Notes: a model not told the origin generated them from the letters alone. A DNA stretch of 64,000 bases from Shewanella jiangmenensis (GCF_018596335.1 NZ_JAHEPS010000003.1:124001-188000); one strand, 5' to 3'. Numbered from the stretch's first letter, positions 34,335 to 45,514 are shown. Program-made: numbers and translations.

Positions 34335-35135
34335 TTATTTATGATTGATAATACGAGGGAAATCTTCTTCGTTGCGCAGGGTGAGCACTTCAACGCCGGT
34401 TTCAGTCACCAGCAGGGTGTGCTCGTACTGGGCGGAGTTTTTGCCATCGATGGTGGTTACGGTCCAGCCATCGTTTTTATCGAGCACGGTTTGATGGCGA
34501 CCGGCGTTGATCATCGGCTCAATGGTGAAGCACATGCCGGGGCGCAGCACAGTGCCATCATTGTTTTTGTAGTGCATGACCTGGGGTTCTTCGTGGAAGG
34601 TCGCGCCAATGCCATGGCCACAGTAGTCACGCACGATACTGTATTTCTCAAGGCCGGTTTTGGCGCCCTTGATGACCTTTTCAATGGTGGTGCCGATTTC
34701 ACCGAGTTTGACGCCGGGGCGCACTTTGCGGATGGCGGCATACAGGCTGTCCTGGGTGATGCGGCACAAGCGCTTATCCTTGGCTGACACTTCACCGACA
34801 AAGAACATCTTTGAAGTATCGCCGTGGAAGCCGTCTTTAATCACTGTGATGTCGATATTGATGAGGTCGCCATCCTTGAGCACATAGTCGGATGGAATGC
34901 CGTGGCAAATCACCTCGTTGACCGATGTGCAGATGGATTTAGGGAAGCCATGATAGTTAAGCGGCGCAGAAATGGCACCTTGCTCCTCGGTGTACTTGGC
35001 GCAGATGTCATTGAGTTCGTTGGTGGTGACGCCGGCCTTGACGAAGGGGGCTATCATCTCCAGAACGTCGGCGGCCAATTTGCCGGCGGCGCGCATTTTT
35101 TCTATCTCGGCAGCTGTCTTGATGACTATACTCAT
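34335..35135 (-). CDS. map: Type I methionine aminopeptidase
   Basis: Removes the initiator methionine co-translationally. 266 residues, with the five metal ligands in recognisable motifs: [19 protein letters not shown] (two Asp), [12 protein letters not shown] (His), [10 protein letters not shown] (Glu) and [11 protein letters not shown] (Glu). It is divergent from rpsB, as in most gammaproteobacteria, with the two separated by a 359-bp control region. Confidence 0.97.
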   Translation of the reverse strand: MSIVIKTAAEIEKMRAAGKLAADVLEMIAPFVKAGVTTNELNDICAKYTEEQGAISAPLNYHGFPKSICTSVNEVICHGIPSDYVLKDGDLINIDITVIKDGFHGDTSKMFFVGEVSAKDKRLCRITQDSLYAAIRKVRPGVKLGEIGTTIEKVIKGAKTGLEKYSIVRDYCGHGIGATFHEEPQVMHYKNNDGTVLRPGMCFTIEPMINAGRHQTVLDKNDGWTVTTIDGKNSAQYEHTLLVTETGVEVLTLRNEEDFPRIINHK

Positions 35136-35205
35136 TCGGTTGTTTTCTCACCTGGTATCACTGGGAAATCACGACGCTGCCGCACCTGTATTGCCCCGCA
35201 AAAAC

Positions 35206-35234
35206 TTGTGTCGGGGGCGGATTTATGGTATAAA
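35206..35234 (+). promoter_or_regulatory. Predicted sigma-70 promoter for rpsB-tsf
   Basis: TTGTGT (35206-35211), a 17-bp spacer, TATAAA (35229-35234), then a GC-rich discriminator GCGCGCC. The GC-rich discriminator is typical of stringently controlled ribosomal promoters. The start site would be near 35241. Confidence 0.7.
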
Positions 35235-35240
35235 GCGCGC

Positions 35241-35494
35241 CGTTATGTTTGACTCTAATTCACTGCCACTGGATTGCCTTCGGTGGAACCTGGCGGCCTT
35301 CGAGGTCGACCATCGCCGCGACAACCGGGCGGTGTGAGTGAAATATGGCGGCCATTATACATGGCTAATCGGTAAATACTAAATCGCACACGTGTCGACA
35401 CATGCTTCGGGGTGCCTTAGGCCGCAAAACGGCTCTGGTCGAAGCCATGGGATACGTGGAGGTAGAACCCCTTTTACTTTTTAAGGTATTCAAA
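35241..35494 (+). promoter_or_regulatory. Long rpsB mRNA leader
   Basis: About 254 nt of untranslated leader between the predicted promoter and rpsB, with several GC-rich inverted segments (for example GCGGCCTTCGAGGTCGACC and GCCTTAGGCCGC). In E. coli S2 represses its own rpsB-tsf message through a structured leader; the same is likely here but not shown. An in-frame ATG at 35402 is not the rpsB start. Confidence 0.5.
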
Positions 35495-36223
35495 ATGACT
35501 ACAGTTTCAATGCGCGACATGCTCCAGGCCGGTGTACACTTCGGTCACCAGACCCGTTACTGGAACCCAAAGATGAAGCCATTCATCTTCGGTGCCCGCA
35601 ACGGTGTACACATCATCAACCTCGAGCACACTGTACCAATGTTCAACGAAGCTCTGGCTTTCATCAGCAACGTAGCTTCCAAGAAAGGTAAAATCCTGTT
35701 TGTTGGTACCAAGCGCGCTGCCAGCGAAGCCATCAAAGAAGCTGCTGTTTCTTGTGACCAGTACTACGTTGACCACCGCTGGCTCGGCGGTATGCTGACC
35801 AACTGGAAAACCGTTCGTCAGTCAATCAAGCGTCTGAAAGAGCTGGAAACTCAGTCTGTTGACGGTACTTTCGACAAGCTGACCAAGAAAGAAGCCCTGA
35901 TGCGCACTCGCGAGCTGGAAAAGCTCGAGAAGTCTCTGGGTGGTATCAAGAGCATGGGCGGCCTGCCTGACGCTCTGTTCGTGATCGGTGCTGACCACGA
36001 ACACATCGCCATCAAAGAAGCCAACAACCTGGGTATCCCAGTAGTTGCCGTGGTTGATACCAACGCCTCTCCAGATGGCGTTAACTACATCATCCCAGGT
36101 AACGACGACGCTATGCGCGCCATCCGCCTGTACACCGAAGCTGCTGCTACTGCTGCCAAAGCTGGCCGTGGTCAGGATCTGGCTGTACAAGCTGAGCAAG
36201 ACGGTTTCGTAGAAGCCGAATAA
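35495..36223 (+). CDS. rpsB: 30S ribosomal protein S2
   Basis: Small-subunit protein S2, 242 residues, needed for S1 binding to the ribosome. It begins [20 protein letters not shown] and contains the S2 signatures [20 protein letters not shown] and [20 protein letters not shown]. Start ATG 35495, with TTAAGG 9-10 nt upstream. Codon use is strongly biased to the highly expressed type (CTG, GGT, CGT), unlike the pfa genes. Followed by an attenuator-like hairpin, then tsf. Confidence 0.98.
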   Translation: MTTVSMRDMLQAGVHFGHQTRYWNPKMKPFIFGARNGVHIINLEHTVPMFNEALAFISNVASKKGKILFVGTKRAASEAIKEAAVSCDQYYVDHRWLGGMLTNWKTVRQSIKRLKELETQSVDGTFDKLTKKEALMRTRELEKLEKSLGGIKSMGGLPDALFVIGADHEHIAIKEANNLGIPVVAVVDTNASPDGVNYIIPGNDDAMRAIRLYTEAAATAAKAGRGQDLAVQAEQDGFVEAE

Positions 36224-36275
36224 TAAGGTTGATGGTTTCCATCTCCCTTATTAACCAAGATCTATGATTGGTTGA

Positions 36276-36299
36276 CAGGGGCCTTGGTGCCCCTGTTTT
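36276..36299 (+). terminator. Attenuator/terminator in the rpsB-tsf spacer
   Basis: CAGGGGC (36276-36282), loop CTTGGT, GCCCCTG (36289-36295), TTTT. It sits between two genes expected to be co-transcribed, so it probably reduces rather than ends transcription. Confidence 0.75.
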
Positions 36300-36352
36300 A
36301 CACCTGCTGACACGGCAAGTAATTGCCGGACTATCTTACGAGGAATTTAACA

Positions 36353-37204
36353 ATGGCAATTTCTGCTGCCCTGGTTAAAGAACTGCGCGAGCGCACTGGC
36401 GCCGGCATGATGGATTGTAAAAAGGCTCTGGAAGAGACTAACGGTGATATCGAACTGGCGATCGATAACATGCGTAAGAGTGGCGCCGCCAAGGCTGCCA
36501 AGAAGGCTGGTAACATCGCTGCTGAAGGTACTATCCTCATCCAGCAAGGTGCCGGTTTCACTACTCTGCTGGAAGTAAACTGTCAGACTGACTTCGTAGC
36601 TAAGGACTCTAACTTCCTGGCTTTCGCTAACGAAGTACTGAACGCAGCTGCCGCTGCCAAAGTATCTGTTGAAGATCTGAAAGCTCAGTTTGAAGAAGCC
36701 CGTGTTGCTCTGGTTGCCAAAATCGGTGAAAACATCAACGTTCGTCGCGTTGAGTACATCGACGGTGCCAACGCAGCCTCTTACCGTCACGGCGACCGTA
36801 TCGGTGTAGTGGTTACCGGTAACGCTGACGAAGAAACTCTGAAGCACCTGGCCATGCACGTAGCGGCTTCTAAGCCAGACTACCTGAACCCAGAAGACGT
36901 TCCAGCTGAAGTGGTTGCCAAAGAGCGAGAAGTTCAGGTGGAAATCGCCATGAACGAAGGCAAGCCAAAAGAAATCGCTGAGAAGATGGTTGAAGGCCGT
37001 ATGAAGAAGTTCACCGGTGAAGTATCACTGACCGGTCAGCCATTCATCATGGAGCCTAAGAAGACTGTTGGCGAATTCCTGAAAGAAAAAGGCGCCACTG
37101 TTGCCAGCTTCATCCGCCTCGAAGTGGGTGAAGGTATCGAGAAGAAACAAGAAGATTTCGCGGCCGAAGTGGCCAAGCAGATCGCTGCTTCTCAACAGGC
37201 TTAA
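36353..37204 (+). CDS. tsf: Translation elongation factor Ts
   Basis: Guanine-nucleotide exchange factor for EF-Tu, 283 residues. The signatures [16 protein letters not shown] and [11 protein letters not shown] (TDFV contacts EF-Tu) are present. Start ATG 36353, with GAGGA 8 nt upstream; the frame could reach 36323 but the extension is not conserved. Strong highly expressed codon bias. A hairpin follows at 37226-37251. Confidence 0.98.
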   Translation: MAISAALVKELRERTGAGMMDCKKALEETNGDIELAIDNMRKSGAAKAAKKAGNIAAEGTILIQQGAGFTTLLEVNCQTDFVAKDSNFLAFANEVLNAAAAAKVSVEDLKAQFEEARVALVAKIGENINVRRVEYIDGANAASYRHGDRIGVVVTGNADEETLKHLAMHVAASKPDYLNPEDVPAEVVAKEREVQVEIAMNEGKPKEIAEKMVEGRMKKFTGEVSLTGQPFIMEPKKTVGEFLKEKGATVASFIRLEVGEGIEKKQEDFAAEVAKQIAASQQA

Positions 37205-37225
37205 TAGCCCATCGTTATGAATCCC

Positions 37226-37256
37226 AAGACCGCAGCAGCCGCTGCGGTCTTGTTAT
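37226..37256 (+). terminator. Hairpin after tsf
   Basis: AAGACCGCAGC (37226-37236), loop AGCC, GCTGCGGTCTT (37241-37251), followed by GTTAT. The stem is strong but the T-tract is poor, so readthrough into pyrH is likely. Confidence 0.65.
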
Positions 37257-37272
37257 AATCAGGACTAAAATC

Positions 37273-38001
37273 ATGAGCACCAATCCAAAACCTGCATTTC
37301 GACGCATTCTTCTCAAATTAAGCGGTGAAGCTCTGATGGGCGATGAGGGCTTCGGTATCGATCCCAGCGTACTGGATCGTATGGCTCAGGAAATCAAGGA
37401 ACTGGTTGAACTGGGGATCCAGGTAGGCGTTGTCATTGGCGGCGGTAACCTGTTCCGCGGCGAAGGCCTTGCCAAGGCCGGAATGAACCGCGTGGTGGGT
37501 GACCACATGGGTATGCTGGCTACCGTGATGAACGGCCTGGCAATGCGTGATGCACTGCACCGTGCCTATGTGAATGCCCGTCTGATGTCAGCCATCCCGC
37601 TCAACGGGGTGTGTGACCGTTACAATTGGGCCGAGGCCATCAGCCTGCTCAAGTCTGGCCGTGTGGTGATTTTTGCTGCCGGTACCGGCAATCCTTTCTG
37701 CACCACCGACTCCGCAGCCTGCCTGCGCGGCATTGAAATCGAAGCCGATGTCGTGTTAAAAGGCACCAAGGTTGACGGCGTGTACTCTGCCGATCCGATG
37801 AAGGATCCAGAGGCCGTGAAATACGAAGAACTGACCTATAACGAAGTTCTCGACAAAGAATTGAAAGTCATGGACCTGTCTGCCTTTACCATGGCCCGTG
37901 ACCACGATATGCCGATCCTGGTGTTCAACATGAACAAGCCAGGTGCCCTGCGCCGTGTTATCATGGGCGAAGAGGGTGAAGGCACCATCATCAAGAAATA
38001 A
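37273..38001 (+). CDS. pyrH: UMP kinase
   Basis: Phosphorylates UMP to UDP; bacterial amino-acid-kinase-fold enzyme. 242 residues with [44 protein letters not shown] and [16 protein letters not shown]. Start ATG 37273 with AGGA upstream. It continues the tsf-pyrH-frr order. Confidence 0.98.
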   Translation: MSTNPKPAFRRILLKLSGEALMGDEGFGIDPSVLDRMAQEIKELVELGIQVGVVIGGGNLFRGEGLAKAGMNRVVGDHMGMLATVMNGLAMRDALHRAYVNARLMSAIPLNGVCDRYNWAEAISLLKSGRVVIFAAGTGNPFCTTDSAACLRGIEIEADVVLKGTKVDGVYSADPMKDPEAVKYEELTYNEVLDKELKVMDLSAFTMARDHDMPILVFNMNKPGALRRVIMGEEGEGTIIKK

Positions 38002-38044
38002 CTGATAAGTTTTCGAACTTTAATGACCGAAAAGGACATTTAAC

Positions 38045-38602
38045 GTGATTGAAGATATCAAAAAAGACGCCCAGGACCGCATGGGCAAGTGTGTAGAAGC
38101 CACCAAGGCGCAAATGGCCAAGGTACGCACTGGTCGTGCCCACCCAAGCCTGCTGGACACCATTCATGTAAACTACTACGGCACCATGACCCCGCTCAAG
38201 CAAGTGGGTAACGTAGTGATTGAAGATTCACGCACCCTGGCCGTGAACGTATTTGACCGCAGCGCCATCCAGGCCGTGGAAAAAGCCATCATGATGTCTG
38301 ATCTGGGTCTAAACCCTATGTCAGCCGGTGCGACTATCCGTATTCCACTGCCACCGCTGACCGAAGAGCGTCGTCGCGACCTGGTGAAAGTGGTTCGCGC
38401 TGAAGCCGAGCAGGGCCGTGTTGCCGTGCGTAACGTGCGCCGCGATGCCAACTCTCACTTCAAGCAGCTGGAAAAAGACAAAGAGTGTACTGAAGACGAT
38501 GTACGCCGCAGCGAAGAAGAAGTGCAGAAAATGACCGATCTGCACATCAAGAAGATCGACGAGCTGCTGACTGCCAAGGAAGCGGAGTTGATGGAGGTCT
38601 AA
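38045..38602 (+). CDS. frr: Ribosome recycling factor
   Basis: Splits post-termination ribosomes together with EF-G. 185 residues, starting [14 protein letters not shown] and containing [13 protein letters not shown] and [17 protein letters not shown]. The start codon is GTG 38045, with AAGGA upstream (AAAGGACATTTAACGTG). A strong terminator follows. Confidence 0.98.
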   Translation: MIEDIKKDAQDRMGKCVEATKAQMAKVRTGRAHPSLLDTIHVNYYGTMTPLKQVGNVVIEDSRTLAVNVFDRSAIQAVEKAIMMSDLGLNPMSAGATIRIPLPPLTEERRRDLVKVVRAEAEQGRVAVRNVRRDANSHFKQLEKDKECTEDDVRRSEEEVQKMTDLHIKKIDELLTAKEAELMEV

Positions 38603-38629
38603 GCCTCCGGACTCGGTGCTAGAGTTAAG

Positions 38630-38669
38630 ACGCCGTGTAGGGGTATACTACACGGCGTTTGTCTATTTT
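38630..38669 (+). terminator. Terminator after frr
   Basis: ACGCCGTGTAG (38630-38640), loop GGGTATA, CTACACGGCGT (38648-38658), then TTGTCTATTTT. Confidence 0.85.
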
Positions 38670-38684
38670 CAGGGTTGTATATCG

Positions 38685-39485
38685 ATGTCTTTTATCAGGG
38701 AACATGCCACTGAGGTGACCGATGCCACTGCGCTTGATGGCGTATCTGAGCTGGTCAATCAAACCCTGCCGGGCCACGTTGCCATTATCATGGATGGCAA
38801 TGGCCGCTGGGCGCAGGCCCAGGGCAAACCAAGGGTGATGGGGCACAAGGCAGGAGTCAAAGCGGTGCGCCGCGCGGTCAGTACTGCCCGTCAATTAGGC
38901 ATCAAATCTCTGACACTGTTTGCCTTTTCCAGTGAAAACTGGCGCCGGCCTGACACCGAAGTCAGCCTGCTGATGGAATTGTTTTTTACTGTGCTCAAGC
39001 GGGAGATAAAACTGCTTGATGCCAACGGCGTGCGGCTGAACATTATCGGCGATACCAGCCGTTTTTCACAGCGGCTGCAAAAGCAAATCCGCGAAGCCGA
39101 AGCCAAAACCGCCGGCAATACGGAACTGACTCTCAACGTGGCAGCCAACTATGGCGGACGCTGGGACATACTTCAGGCAGCCAATCAGCTCGCCCAAAAG
39201 TTGGCTTCTGGCGAAATCGACAGCAGTCAGTTTACTGAAGAAGCCTTAAGCCAGCATTTATGCATGCAAAGTCAGGGCGAAGTTGATTTAATGATCCGCA
39301 CTGGTGGCGACTATCGCATCAGCAATTTTGTGCTCTGGCAGGCGGCCTACGCTGAGTTGGTGTTTACTGACACCCTGTGGCCCGATTTTGATGAGCAATG
39401 TTTTAAAGAGGCCATCGCCCTGTTTGCGAGCCGCCAGCGCCGTTTCGGATTGACCGGGGGTCAAATCGAAGAAATGCGCGCCTGA
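38685..39485 (+). CDS. uppS: Undecaprenyl diphosphate synthase
   Basis: cis-Prenyltransferase making the C55 carrier lipid for peptidoglycan and O-antigen. 266 residues with [14 protein letters not shown] (catalytic Asp), [22 protein letters not shown] and [15 protein letters not shown]. Start ATG 38685 ([11 protein letters not shown]), with CAGGG about 11 nt upstream. The first 28 residues are not conserved, so a later start is possible. It heads the uppS-cdsA-dxr-rseP run. Confidence 0.96.
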   Translation: MSFIREHATEVTDATALDGVSELVNQTLPGHVAIIMDGNGRWAQAQGKPRVMGHKAGVKAVRRAVSTARQLGIKSLTLFAFSSENWRRPDTEVSLLMELFFTVLKREIKLLDANGVRLNIIGDTSRFSQRLQKQIREAEAKTAGNTELTLNVAANYGGRWDILQAANQLAQKLASGEIDSSQFTEEALSQHLCMQSQGEVDLMIRTGGDYRISNFVLWQAAYAELVFTDTLWPDFDEQCFKEAIALFASRQRRFGLTGGQIEEMRA

Positions 39486-39508
39486 GTTTATTTTACGAGG
39501 GACGTTTT

Positions 39509-40366
39509 TTGCTAAAACAACGAATAATAACAGCAATCTGGCTTATCCCGCTGGTATTTGGTGCCATCTTTTATCTGCCATCTGAGTTCTTCGCCTGGGC
39601 CTTGGTGGGGGTATTTTTGCTTGCTGCCAAGGAATGGGGGCGCATTATCGATCCCAATTGCCAGATGACCCAGTGGAGCTTCACCTTCACGCTGGTCATA
39701 TTGCTGGTGGCGCTTAACCTCTTGGTGCCTGTGGGTGATATTTGGCATTCAGGTCAGCTGCATCCGATTTTTTATGCGGTGATTTTGCTTGGCGCCATCT
39801 GGTGGCTGATTGCCATGGCGCTGGTTTTGTCATTCCCCAAGAGCGCCAAACTGTGGCAGCAAAGCCACATGCTGAAATCCCTGTTTGGTCAGCTCACGCT
39901 GCTGCCCTGTTTTGTGTCGCTGGTGACGCTCAAGTCATTAAGCTCCGCAGCAGAGCCCTATTTTGGCGGCATTCTGGTGTTTTTGGTGATGCTGGTGGTG
40001 TGGGCCGCCGACAGCGGCGCATATTTTGTGGGTAAGGCTATTGGCCGCACCAAGCTTGCGCCCAATGTGAGCCCGGCCAAGACCATCGAAGGCCTGGTGG
40101 GTGGACTGGCCACCACCATGATAGTGGTGGCGATTGTGATGAATCTGTCGCCGCAGCAGGAGCTTGGGCTGGTGATTGCCGTGACCCTGTTTACTGCGCT
40201 TGCATCGGCACTTGGCGATCTGACCGAGAGTATGTTCAAGCGGGTGGCCAATATCAAGGATTCAGGCACTATATTGCCGGGCCATGGCGGGGTGCTCGAC
40301 CGCATCGACAGCCTCACCGCCGCCTTGCCGGTGTTCACCCTTATCTACATCGCCTTCTGGATGTAA
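39509..40366 (+). CDS. cdsA: Phosphatidate cytidylyltransferase CdsA
   Basis: Inner-membrane enzyme making CDP-diacylglycerol, precursor of all phospholipids. 285 residues, about eight hydrophobic segments. The C-terminal CdsA signature is present: [12 protein letters not shown], then [18 protein letters not shown] and LDRIDSL. The start is TTG 39509 with ACGAGGG upstream; no ATG or GTG fits. Three bases separate it from dxr. Confidence 0.96.
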   Translation: MLKQRIITAIWLIPLVFGAIFYLPSEFFAWALVGVFLLAAKEWGRIIDPNCQMTQWSFTFTLVILLVALNLLVPVGDIWHSGQLHPIFYAVILLGAIWWLIAMALVLSFPKSAKLWQQSHMLKSLFGQLTLLPCFVSLVTLKSLSSAAEPYFGGILVFLVMLVVWAADSGAYFVGKAIGRTKLAPNVSPAKTIEGLVGGLATTMIVVAIVMNLSPQQELGLVIAVTLFTALASALGDLTESMFKRVANIKDSGTILPGHGGVLDRIDSLTAALPVFTLIYIAFWM

Positions 40367-40368
40367 GC

Positions 40369-41556
40369 ATGCAAAATCTGGTCGTTCTGGGCGCTACAGG
40401 TTCCATCGGTAAAAGCACGCTGGATGTGGTTAAGCGTAATCCGCAGCATTACTGTGCCTTTGCCCTGGTGGCGGCAAGCAGCGTTGAGCGGATGCTCGAG
40501 CTCTGTATTGAGCACAAGCCACGCTTTGCCCACATGGTGGACGGCAAAGCTGCAGCAGCACTTAACGCGCAGCTGCCTGCAAATCTCAACATCGAAGTCA
40601 CCACGGGTGAAGATGCGCTGCTTGCGCTGGTAAGCCACAGCGATGTCGATACCGTGATGGCCGCGATTGTCGGCGCCGCAGGTCTGGTGCCAACGCTTGC
40701 GGCTGTAAAGGCCGGTAAGCGGGTGCTGCTCGCCAACAAAGAAGCGCTGGTGATGTCCGGTGAGCTTTTTATTGCCGAAACCCGTAAAAGCGGCGCCGTG
40801 CTGTTGCCGGTGGACAGTGAGCATAACGCTATCTTCCAGTGCCTGCCCGAAAAGGTGCAGCGTGAGCTCGGTTACTGTGATTTATCCGCAGCCGGTATTT
40901 CCCATATTTTGCTGACTGGCTCCGGCGGTCCGTTTTTAACATCGCCGCTTGAATCGCTCGCGGCCATGACGCCTGCACAGGCCTGCAAGCACCCCAACTG
41001 GTCCATGGGCCCGAAAATCTCGGTCGATTCTGCCACCATGATGAACAAGGGGCTTGAGTATATCGAGGCGCGTTGGCTGTTTAATACTGCCGCCGATGAG
41101 CTTAAGGTGGTTATTCATCCCCAAAGCGTTATTCACTCCATGGTGCAGTACCGTGATGGCAGTGTGCTGGCGCAGATGGGTAATCCCGATATGCGTACCC
41201 CCATCGCCCATGCCATGGCCTATCCTGAGCGCATCAGCGCCGGTGTTGAGCCGCTGGATTTCTTCAAACTCGGCACTTTGAGTTTTTGTGAACCCGACTT
41301 TAGCCGTTTTCCGTGCCTGAAACTCGCGATGGATGCCTGCCATGACGGCCAGGAAGCCACTACAGTGCTTAATGCCGCTAACGAAGTGGCGGTGGCTGCC
41401 TTTTTGAACGGTCAAATCGGATTTACGGATATTGCTGTAATTAATGCTGAATGTCTGGGTAAGATAGCCAAAACCCATCTGGACTCGATTGAGGCGATTA
41501 TTGCCCTTGATGCTGAGGCCCGCAGGCTCGCCAATCAATTGGTGAGCCGGCGCTGA
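40369..41556 (+). CDS. dxr: 1-deoxy-D-xylulose 5-phosphate reductoisomerase
   Basis: Second step of the MEP isoprenoid pathway (DXP to MEP). 395 residues. NADPH site [13 protein letters not shown]; active-site motifs [33 protein letters not shown] and the flexible-loop [18 protein letters not shown]. Start ATG 40369, immediately after cdsA. Supplies precursors for UppS upstream. Confidence 0.98.
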   Translation: MQNLVVLGATGSIGKSTLDVVKRNPQHYCAFALVAASSVERMLELCIEHKPRFAHMVDGKAAAALNAQLPANLNIEVTTGEDALLALVSHSDVDTVMAAIVGAAGLVPTLAAVKAGKRVLLANKEALVMSGELFIAETRKSGAVLLPVDSEHNAIFQCLPEKVQRELGYCDLSAAGISHILLTGSGGPFLTSPLESLAAMTPAQACKHPNWSMGPKISVDSATMMNKGLEYIEARWLFNTAADELKVVIHPQSVIHSMVQYRDGSVLAQMGNPDMRTPIAHAMAYPERISAGVEPLDFFKLGTLSFCEPDFSRFPCLKLAMDACHDGQEATTVLNAANEVAVAAFLNGQIGFTDIAVINAECLGKIAKTHLDSIEAIIALDAEARRLANQLVSRR

Positions 41557-41575
41557 CACTGACGAAGGAGAAAAA

Positions 41576-42946
41576 ATGTACGACTTCCTCTGGAATGCCG
41601 CGTCCTTCATTGTGGCGTTGGGATTGCTGATCACCGCCCATGAATATGGCCATTTTTATGTGGCCCGTCGCTGTGGCGTGAGAGTCGAGCGTTTTTCCAT
41701 CGGCTTTGGTAAAGCGCTGTGGCGGCGCACCGGCAAGGATGGCACCGAATACGTGGTTGCCATGATCCCGCTTGGCGGGTACGTTAAGATGCTCGATGAG
41801 CGGGTCGATGAGGTGCCTGAGGCGCAAAAAGACCAGGCATTCAACCGCAAATCCGTGTGGGCGCGCATCGCCATTGTGGCGGCAGGCCCGATTGCCAACT
41901 TTATCTTCGCGGTGATTGCGCTGTACATCATGTACCTGATTGGTGTGCCGTCGATGAAGCCTGTGATTGATGGCACCCGTGAAAATTCTCCTGCGGCAGT
42001 TATCGCTGTCACGGAACCGATGCAAATCCTTGCTGTCTCAGGACAGAAGGTTCGCAACTGGGAAGAGGTGAATCTTGCACTGGTAGGCCATATCGGCGAT
42101 GACAGCCTGAGCCTGACCGTGGCGCCGCTGATGCGCCTTGAAGGGCAGGGCGGCGATGAGCGTACCTTCACCCTGGACACCCGTAGCTGGCGTTTCGATC
42201 CGGAAAGAGAGTCGCCGATAGCGACCTTGGGTCTGGATATGCTGCGTCAGGAAATACTGCCCAAGGTGGCGTCTGTCACCAAAGGCAGCGCGGCTGAGGC
42301 GGCCGGTGTTCGCGAAGGGGATGAAATCATTGGGATTGATGGCGTGAGCTATGGCGGATGGGAGTGGTTTGTCAGTACCATTCAGGCGTCAGCCAACAAA
42401 ACTATAGCGCTCACGGTAAAACGCGATGGTGAGCAACTGGTCTTAAGCGCCACGCCCAAGGCCGGAAAAGGCCCCGATGGCAAAGAAATTGGTCTTATCG
42501 GCATTATGCCGGCCGCCAGTGAACTGCCAGAGGCGATGCGTATCCAGTTGCAATACGGCGTGTTAGACTCCTTGGCGGTTGCGGCCGATAAGACCTGGCA
42601 GCTGACTGTGGTCAGCTTCAAGATGATTGGCAAACTCTTTACCGGCGATGTGTCGGTGAAGAATTTGAGCGGGCCAATATCCATCGCCCAGGGGGCTGGC
42701 AACAGTGCCAACTATGGCTTGGTGTACTTTTTGGGATTTTTGGCGTTAATCAGCGTGAATTTGGGCATCATCAACCTGTTGCCCTTACCCGTGCTCGATG
42801 GCGGCCATTTGCTGTATTACTTTGTGGAAGTGATCACTGGGAAGCCTGTATCTGAAAAGGTGCAGGAAATTGGATTCAGATTTGGGGCAGCGCTGCTGCT
42901 AATGTTGATGAGTATCGCCCTTTTCAATGATTTTGCCCGACTCTGA
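41576..42946 (+). CDS. rseP: Site-2 protease RseP
   Basis: Intramembrane zinc metalloprotease that cleaves RseA to release sigma-E, and clears signal peptides. 456 residues. The HExxH motif lies in ITAHEYGHFYVA near residue 24; the C-terminal LDG motif is NLLPLPVLDGGHLLYY. Two periplasmic PDZ domains lie between (ATLGLDML to about residue 320, including GSAAEAAGVREGDEIIGIDG). Four membrane helices expected. AAGGAG precedes ATG 41576. Upstream of bamA by 31 bp. Confidence 0.97.
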   Translation: MYDFLWNAASFIVALGLLITAHEYGHFYVARRCGVRVERFSIGFGKALWRRTGKDGTEYVVAMIPLGGYVKMLDERVDEVPEAQKDQAFNRKSVWARIAIVAAGPIANFIFAVIALYIMYLIGVPSMKPVIDGTRENSPAAVIAVTEPMQILAVSGQKVRNWEEVNLALVGHIGDDSLSLTVAPLMRLEGQGGDERTFTLDTRSWRFDPERESPIATLGLDMLRQEILPKVASVTKGSAAEAAGVREGDEIIGIDGVSYGGWEWFVSTIQASANKTIALTVKRDGEQLVLSATPKAGKGPDGKEIGLIGIMPAASELPEAMRIQLQYGVLDSLAVAADKTWQLTVVSFKMIGKLFTGDVSVKNLSGPISIAQGAGNSANYGLVYFLGFLALISVNLGIINLLPLPVLDGGHLLYYFVEVITGKPVSEKVQEIGFRFGAALLLMLMSIALFNDFARL

Positions 42947-42977
42947 GCAAGGACAGACAAATAATCAGAAGTGCTCT

Positions 42978-45461
42978 ATGAGATTGAATAAACTTTTTGC
43001 CTCTATGATGCTGCTTGGCGCATCGTATTCAGGGACCGGCCTGGCAGAGACCTTTTCGCCATTTACAGTGACCGATATCCAAGTAGAAGGTTTGCAACGC
43101 GTAGCACTGGGTGCCGCTTTGCTCAGCCTGCCCATTAAGGTTGGGGATACTGTTGACCAGCTGAAACTGCAACAGGCCATCAAGAGCCTGTATGCCACCA
43201 CCAACTTTGACACCGTGACCGTGACCAACGAGAACGGGGTGCTGATTGTGTCCGTGAAAGAGCGGCCAACCATCAGCGCCGTGACCTTTGATGGCAACAA
43301 AGACATCAAAGACGAACAGCTGCAGGAAAGCCTGGATAACAGCGGCGTGAAAGTGGGCGAAGCCCTCGATCGCACCATGCTGTCCGGCATCGAAAAAGGC
43401 CTGCAGGACTTTTACTACGGTGTGGGTAAATACGGCGCCAAGGTTGAGGCGCAGGTGATCAATCTGCCCCGTAACCGGGTAGAACTCAAATTCAAGTTTA
43501 CCGAGGGTCTGGCGGCCGAAATCCGTCAAATCAACGTTGTCGGTAACAACAAGTTCTCTGATGCCGAACTGATTGGTATGCTGGAGCTGAAAGACTATGT
43601 GGCCTGGTGGGACATTTTCGGTGAGCGCCGCTATCAAAAGCAAAAGCTGCAGGCCGACCTTGAGACCATCAAGACCCACTACCACAACAACGGCTATATC
43701 CGCTTTGAAGTGACCTCCACCCAGGTGGCCATGACCCCGGATCGTAAAGGCCTGTACGTCACCATTAACGTGGACGAAGGCGAGCAGTACAAGGTGAAGG
43801 AAGTTAACCTCACCGGCGATCTGATGGGCCGCGAAGAGCTGATGCGCACCATTCTGCCTATCAAGGCGGGCGAGCAGTACAATGGCGCCGACGTGACCTT
43901 TACCGAAGAGATGTACTCCAAGTACCTTGGCCGTTTCGGTTACGCCTATCCTGAAGTAAAAACCTATCCGGAAATCAATGACGACACCAAAGAGGTCACT
44001 CTTAACGTCAACATCAAACCCGGCAAGCGCGTGTATGTGCGTTCGGTTAACTTCACCGGCAACACAGTCACCAAAGACGAAGTGATGCGCCGTGAGCTGC
44101 GTCAGATGGAAGGCGCCTGGCTTAACTCTGCCAACGTGGAGCTGTCCAAAGAGCGTTTGAACCGTCTGGGTTACTTCGAAACCGTAGACACAGAAACCGT
44201 GCAGGTGCCCGGCACCGACGATTTGGTGGACGTGGCCTTTAAGGTGAAAGAGCAGCCATCCGGCTCCTTTAACGCCGGTATCGGTTACGGCACTGAATCG
44301 GGCATCAGCCTGCAGTTTGGTGTACAGCAAAGCAACTTCCTGGGCAGTGGTAACCAGGCAGGCTTTAACGTTAACACCAACAAGTATTCGAAAAACGTGA
44401 ACCTGTCTTACACCGATCCTTACTTTACCAAGGATGGCGTGAGCCTTGGCGGTAACATCTACTGGAACGAGTTCGACGCCAACGAAGCAAACCTTGAGCG
44501 CTATAAAAACAGCTCTTACGGTGTGGCGCTGAGCAGCGGTTTCCCTATTAACGAATACAACCGCCTGAACTTTGGTGTGGGCTATCGCCACAACACCATT
44601 TCTGAAATTTCGGCCTACGAGCAGGCACTGCGCTTCTACGATATTTATCGTGACTCAGATGACCCGAATGCCGATTTGAGCTTCAACAACTTTGAACTCA
44701 ACGCCGGCTGGTACAGAAGTACTTTGAACCGCGGCACCTTCCCAACCGACGGCTCAAGCCAGCGTCTGTCGGGTAAGATGTCAACGCCGGGTTCGGATCT
44801 GCAGTACTTCAAGACCGACTTTGACACCAACTTCTACTTCCCGTTGACCCGCAGCCACAGCTTTGTGGTGCTGACCCGTGCCCGTCTGGGTTATGGCAAC
44901 GGCTATGGCGACTATAACGGCAACGATCAGATTTTGCCGTTCTGGGAAAACTACTACACAGGCGGTTCAAGCAGCCTGCGTGGCTTTAAGTCCAACACCG
45001 TTGGTCCGCGCTCCTTCTATGTGGTGCGTGGCAGTGAGCCTTGCTCACCTGACCCAAGCGGTGACGGCTGTAGCCTGCCTGGCGATCCAAACGAGATTTG
45101 GCTCAACCAGGGTCGCTCCATCGGTGGTAACGCCGTGGCCACTGCCAGCCTTGAGCTGATTGTGCCAACGCCGTTCCTCGATGAGGCGTACACCAATTCT
45201 GTCCGTACCAGCTTCTTCGTCGATGCCGGTAACGTATGGGATACCGAGTTTGATTACGACTCCTATCGCACTCTGCCAGCCGAAGAATTTGCCAAGCTGG
45301 ACGATTACAGCGACCCAAGCCGCATCCGCGCGTCCTGGGGTATGAGCGTACAGTGGCTGTCACCCATGGGCCCCATGGTATTCAGCCTCGCCTGGCCGCT
45401 CAAAGAGTACGAAGATGACGATACTGAGATCTTCTCGTTCAATATTGGCAAAACATTCTAA
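42978..45461 (+). CDS. bamA: Outer-membrane assembly factor BamA
   Basis: Core of the BAM complex that inserts beta-barrel proteins. 827 residues: signal peptide (MRLNKLFASMMLLGASYSGT... cut near GLAE), five POTRA domains beginning FTVTDIQVEGLQRV, and a 16-strand barrel that includes the LRGFKSN loop motif (VRGF/LRGF equivalent) and ends FSFNIGKTF with the C-terminal aromatic. Start chosen at ATG 42978 because the signal peptide begins there; the frame extends to 42927 inside rseP. Highly expressed codon style. Confidence 0.97.
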   Translation: MRLNKLFASMMLLGASYSGTGLAETFSPFTVTDIQVEGLQRVALGAALLSLPIKVGDTVDQLKLQQAIKSLYATTNFDTVTVTNENGVLIVSVKERPTISAVTFDGNKDIKDEQLQESLDNSGVKVGEALDRTMLSGIEKGLQDFYYGVGKYGAKVEAQVINLPRNRVELKFKFTEGLAAEIRQINVVGNNKFSDAELIGMLELKDYVAWWDIFGERRYQKQKLQADLETIKTHYHNNGYIRFEVTSTQVAMTPDRKGLYVTINVDEGEQYKVKEVNLTGDLMGREELMRTILPIKAGEQYNGADVTFTEEMYSKYLGRFGYAYPEVKTYPEINDDTKEVTLNVNIKPGKRVYVRSVNFTGNTVTKDEVMRRELRQMEGAWLNSANVELSKERLNRLGYFETVDTETVQVPGTDDLVDVAFKVKEQPSGSFNAGIGYGTESGISLQFGVQQSNFLGSGNQAGFNVNTNKYSKNVNLSYTDPYFTKDGVSLGGNIYWNEFDANEANLERYKNSSYGVALSSGFPINEYNRLNFGVGYRHNTISEISAYEQALRFYDIYRDSDDPNADLSFNNFELNAGWYRSTLNRGTFPTDGSSQRLSGKMSTPGSDLQYFKTDFDTNFYFPLTRSHSFVVLTRARLGYGNGYGDYNGNDQILPFWENYYTGGSSSLRGFKSNTVGPRSFYVVRGSEPCSPDPSGDGCSLPGDPNEIWLNQGRSIGGNAVATASLELIVPTPFLDEAYTNSVRTSFFVDAGNVWDTEFDYDSYRTLPAEEFAKLDDYSDPSRIRASWGMSVQWLSPMGPMVFSLAWPLKEYEDDDTEIFSFNIGKTF

Positions 45462-45514
45462 AACACATACACTCGGCGACGATTGTGACAAAACACCACA
45501 ACAAGGAGTTTATT

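Noticed and set aside
35402..35494. 31-codon extension of rpsB from an upstream ATG
   Set aside because: S2 proteins begin at [13 protein letters not shown]; the extension lies in the leader.
43029..44591. 520-codon open frame on the minus strand
   Set aside because: It is the antisense of bamA, whose frame is certain; the high-GC third positions leave the opposite strand open. No motifs.
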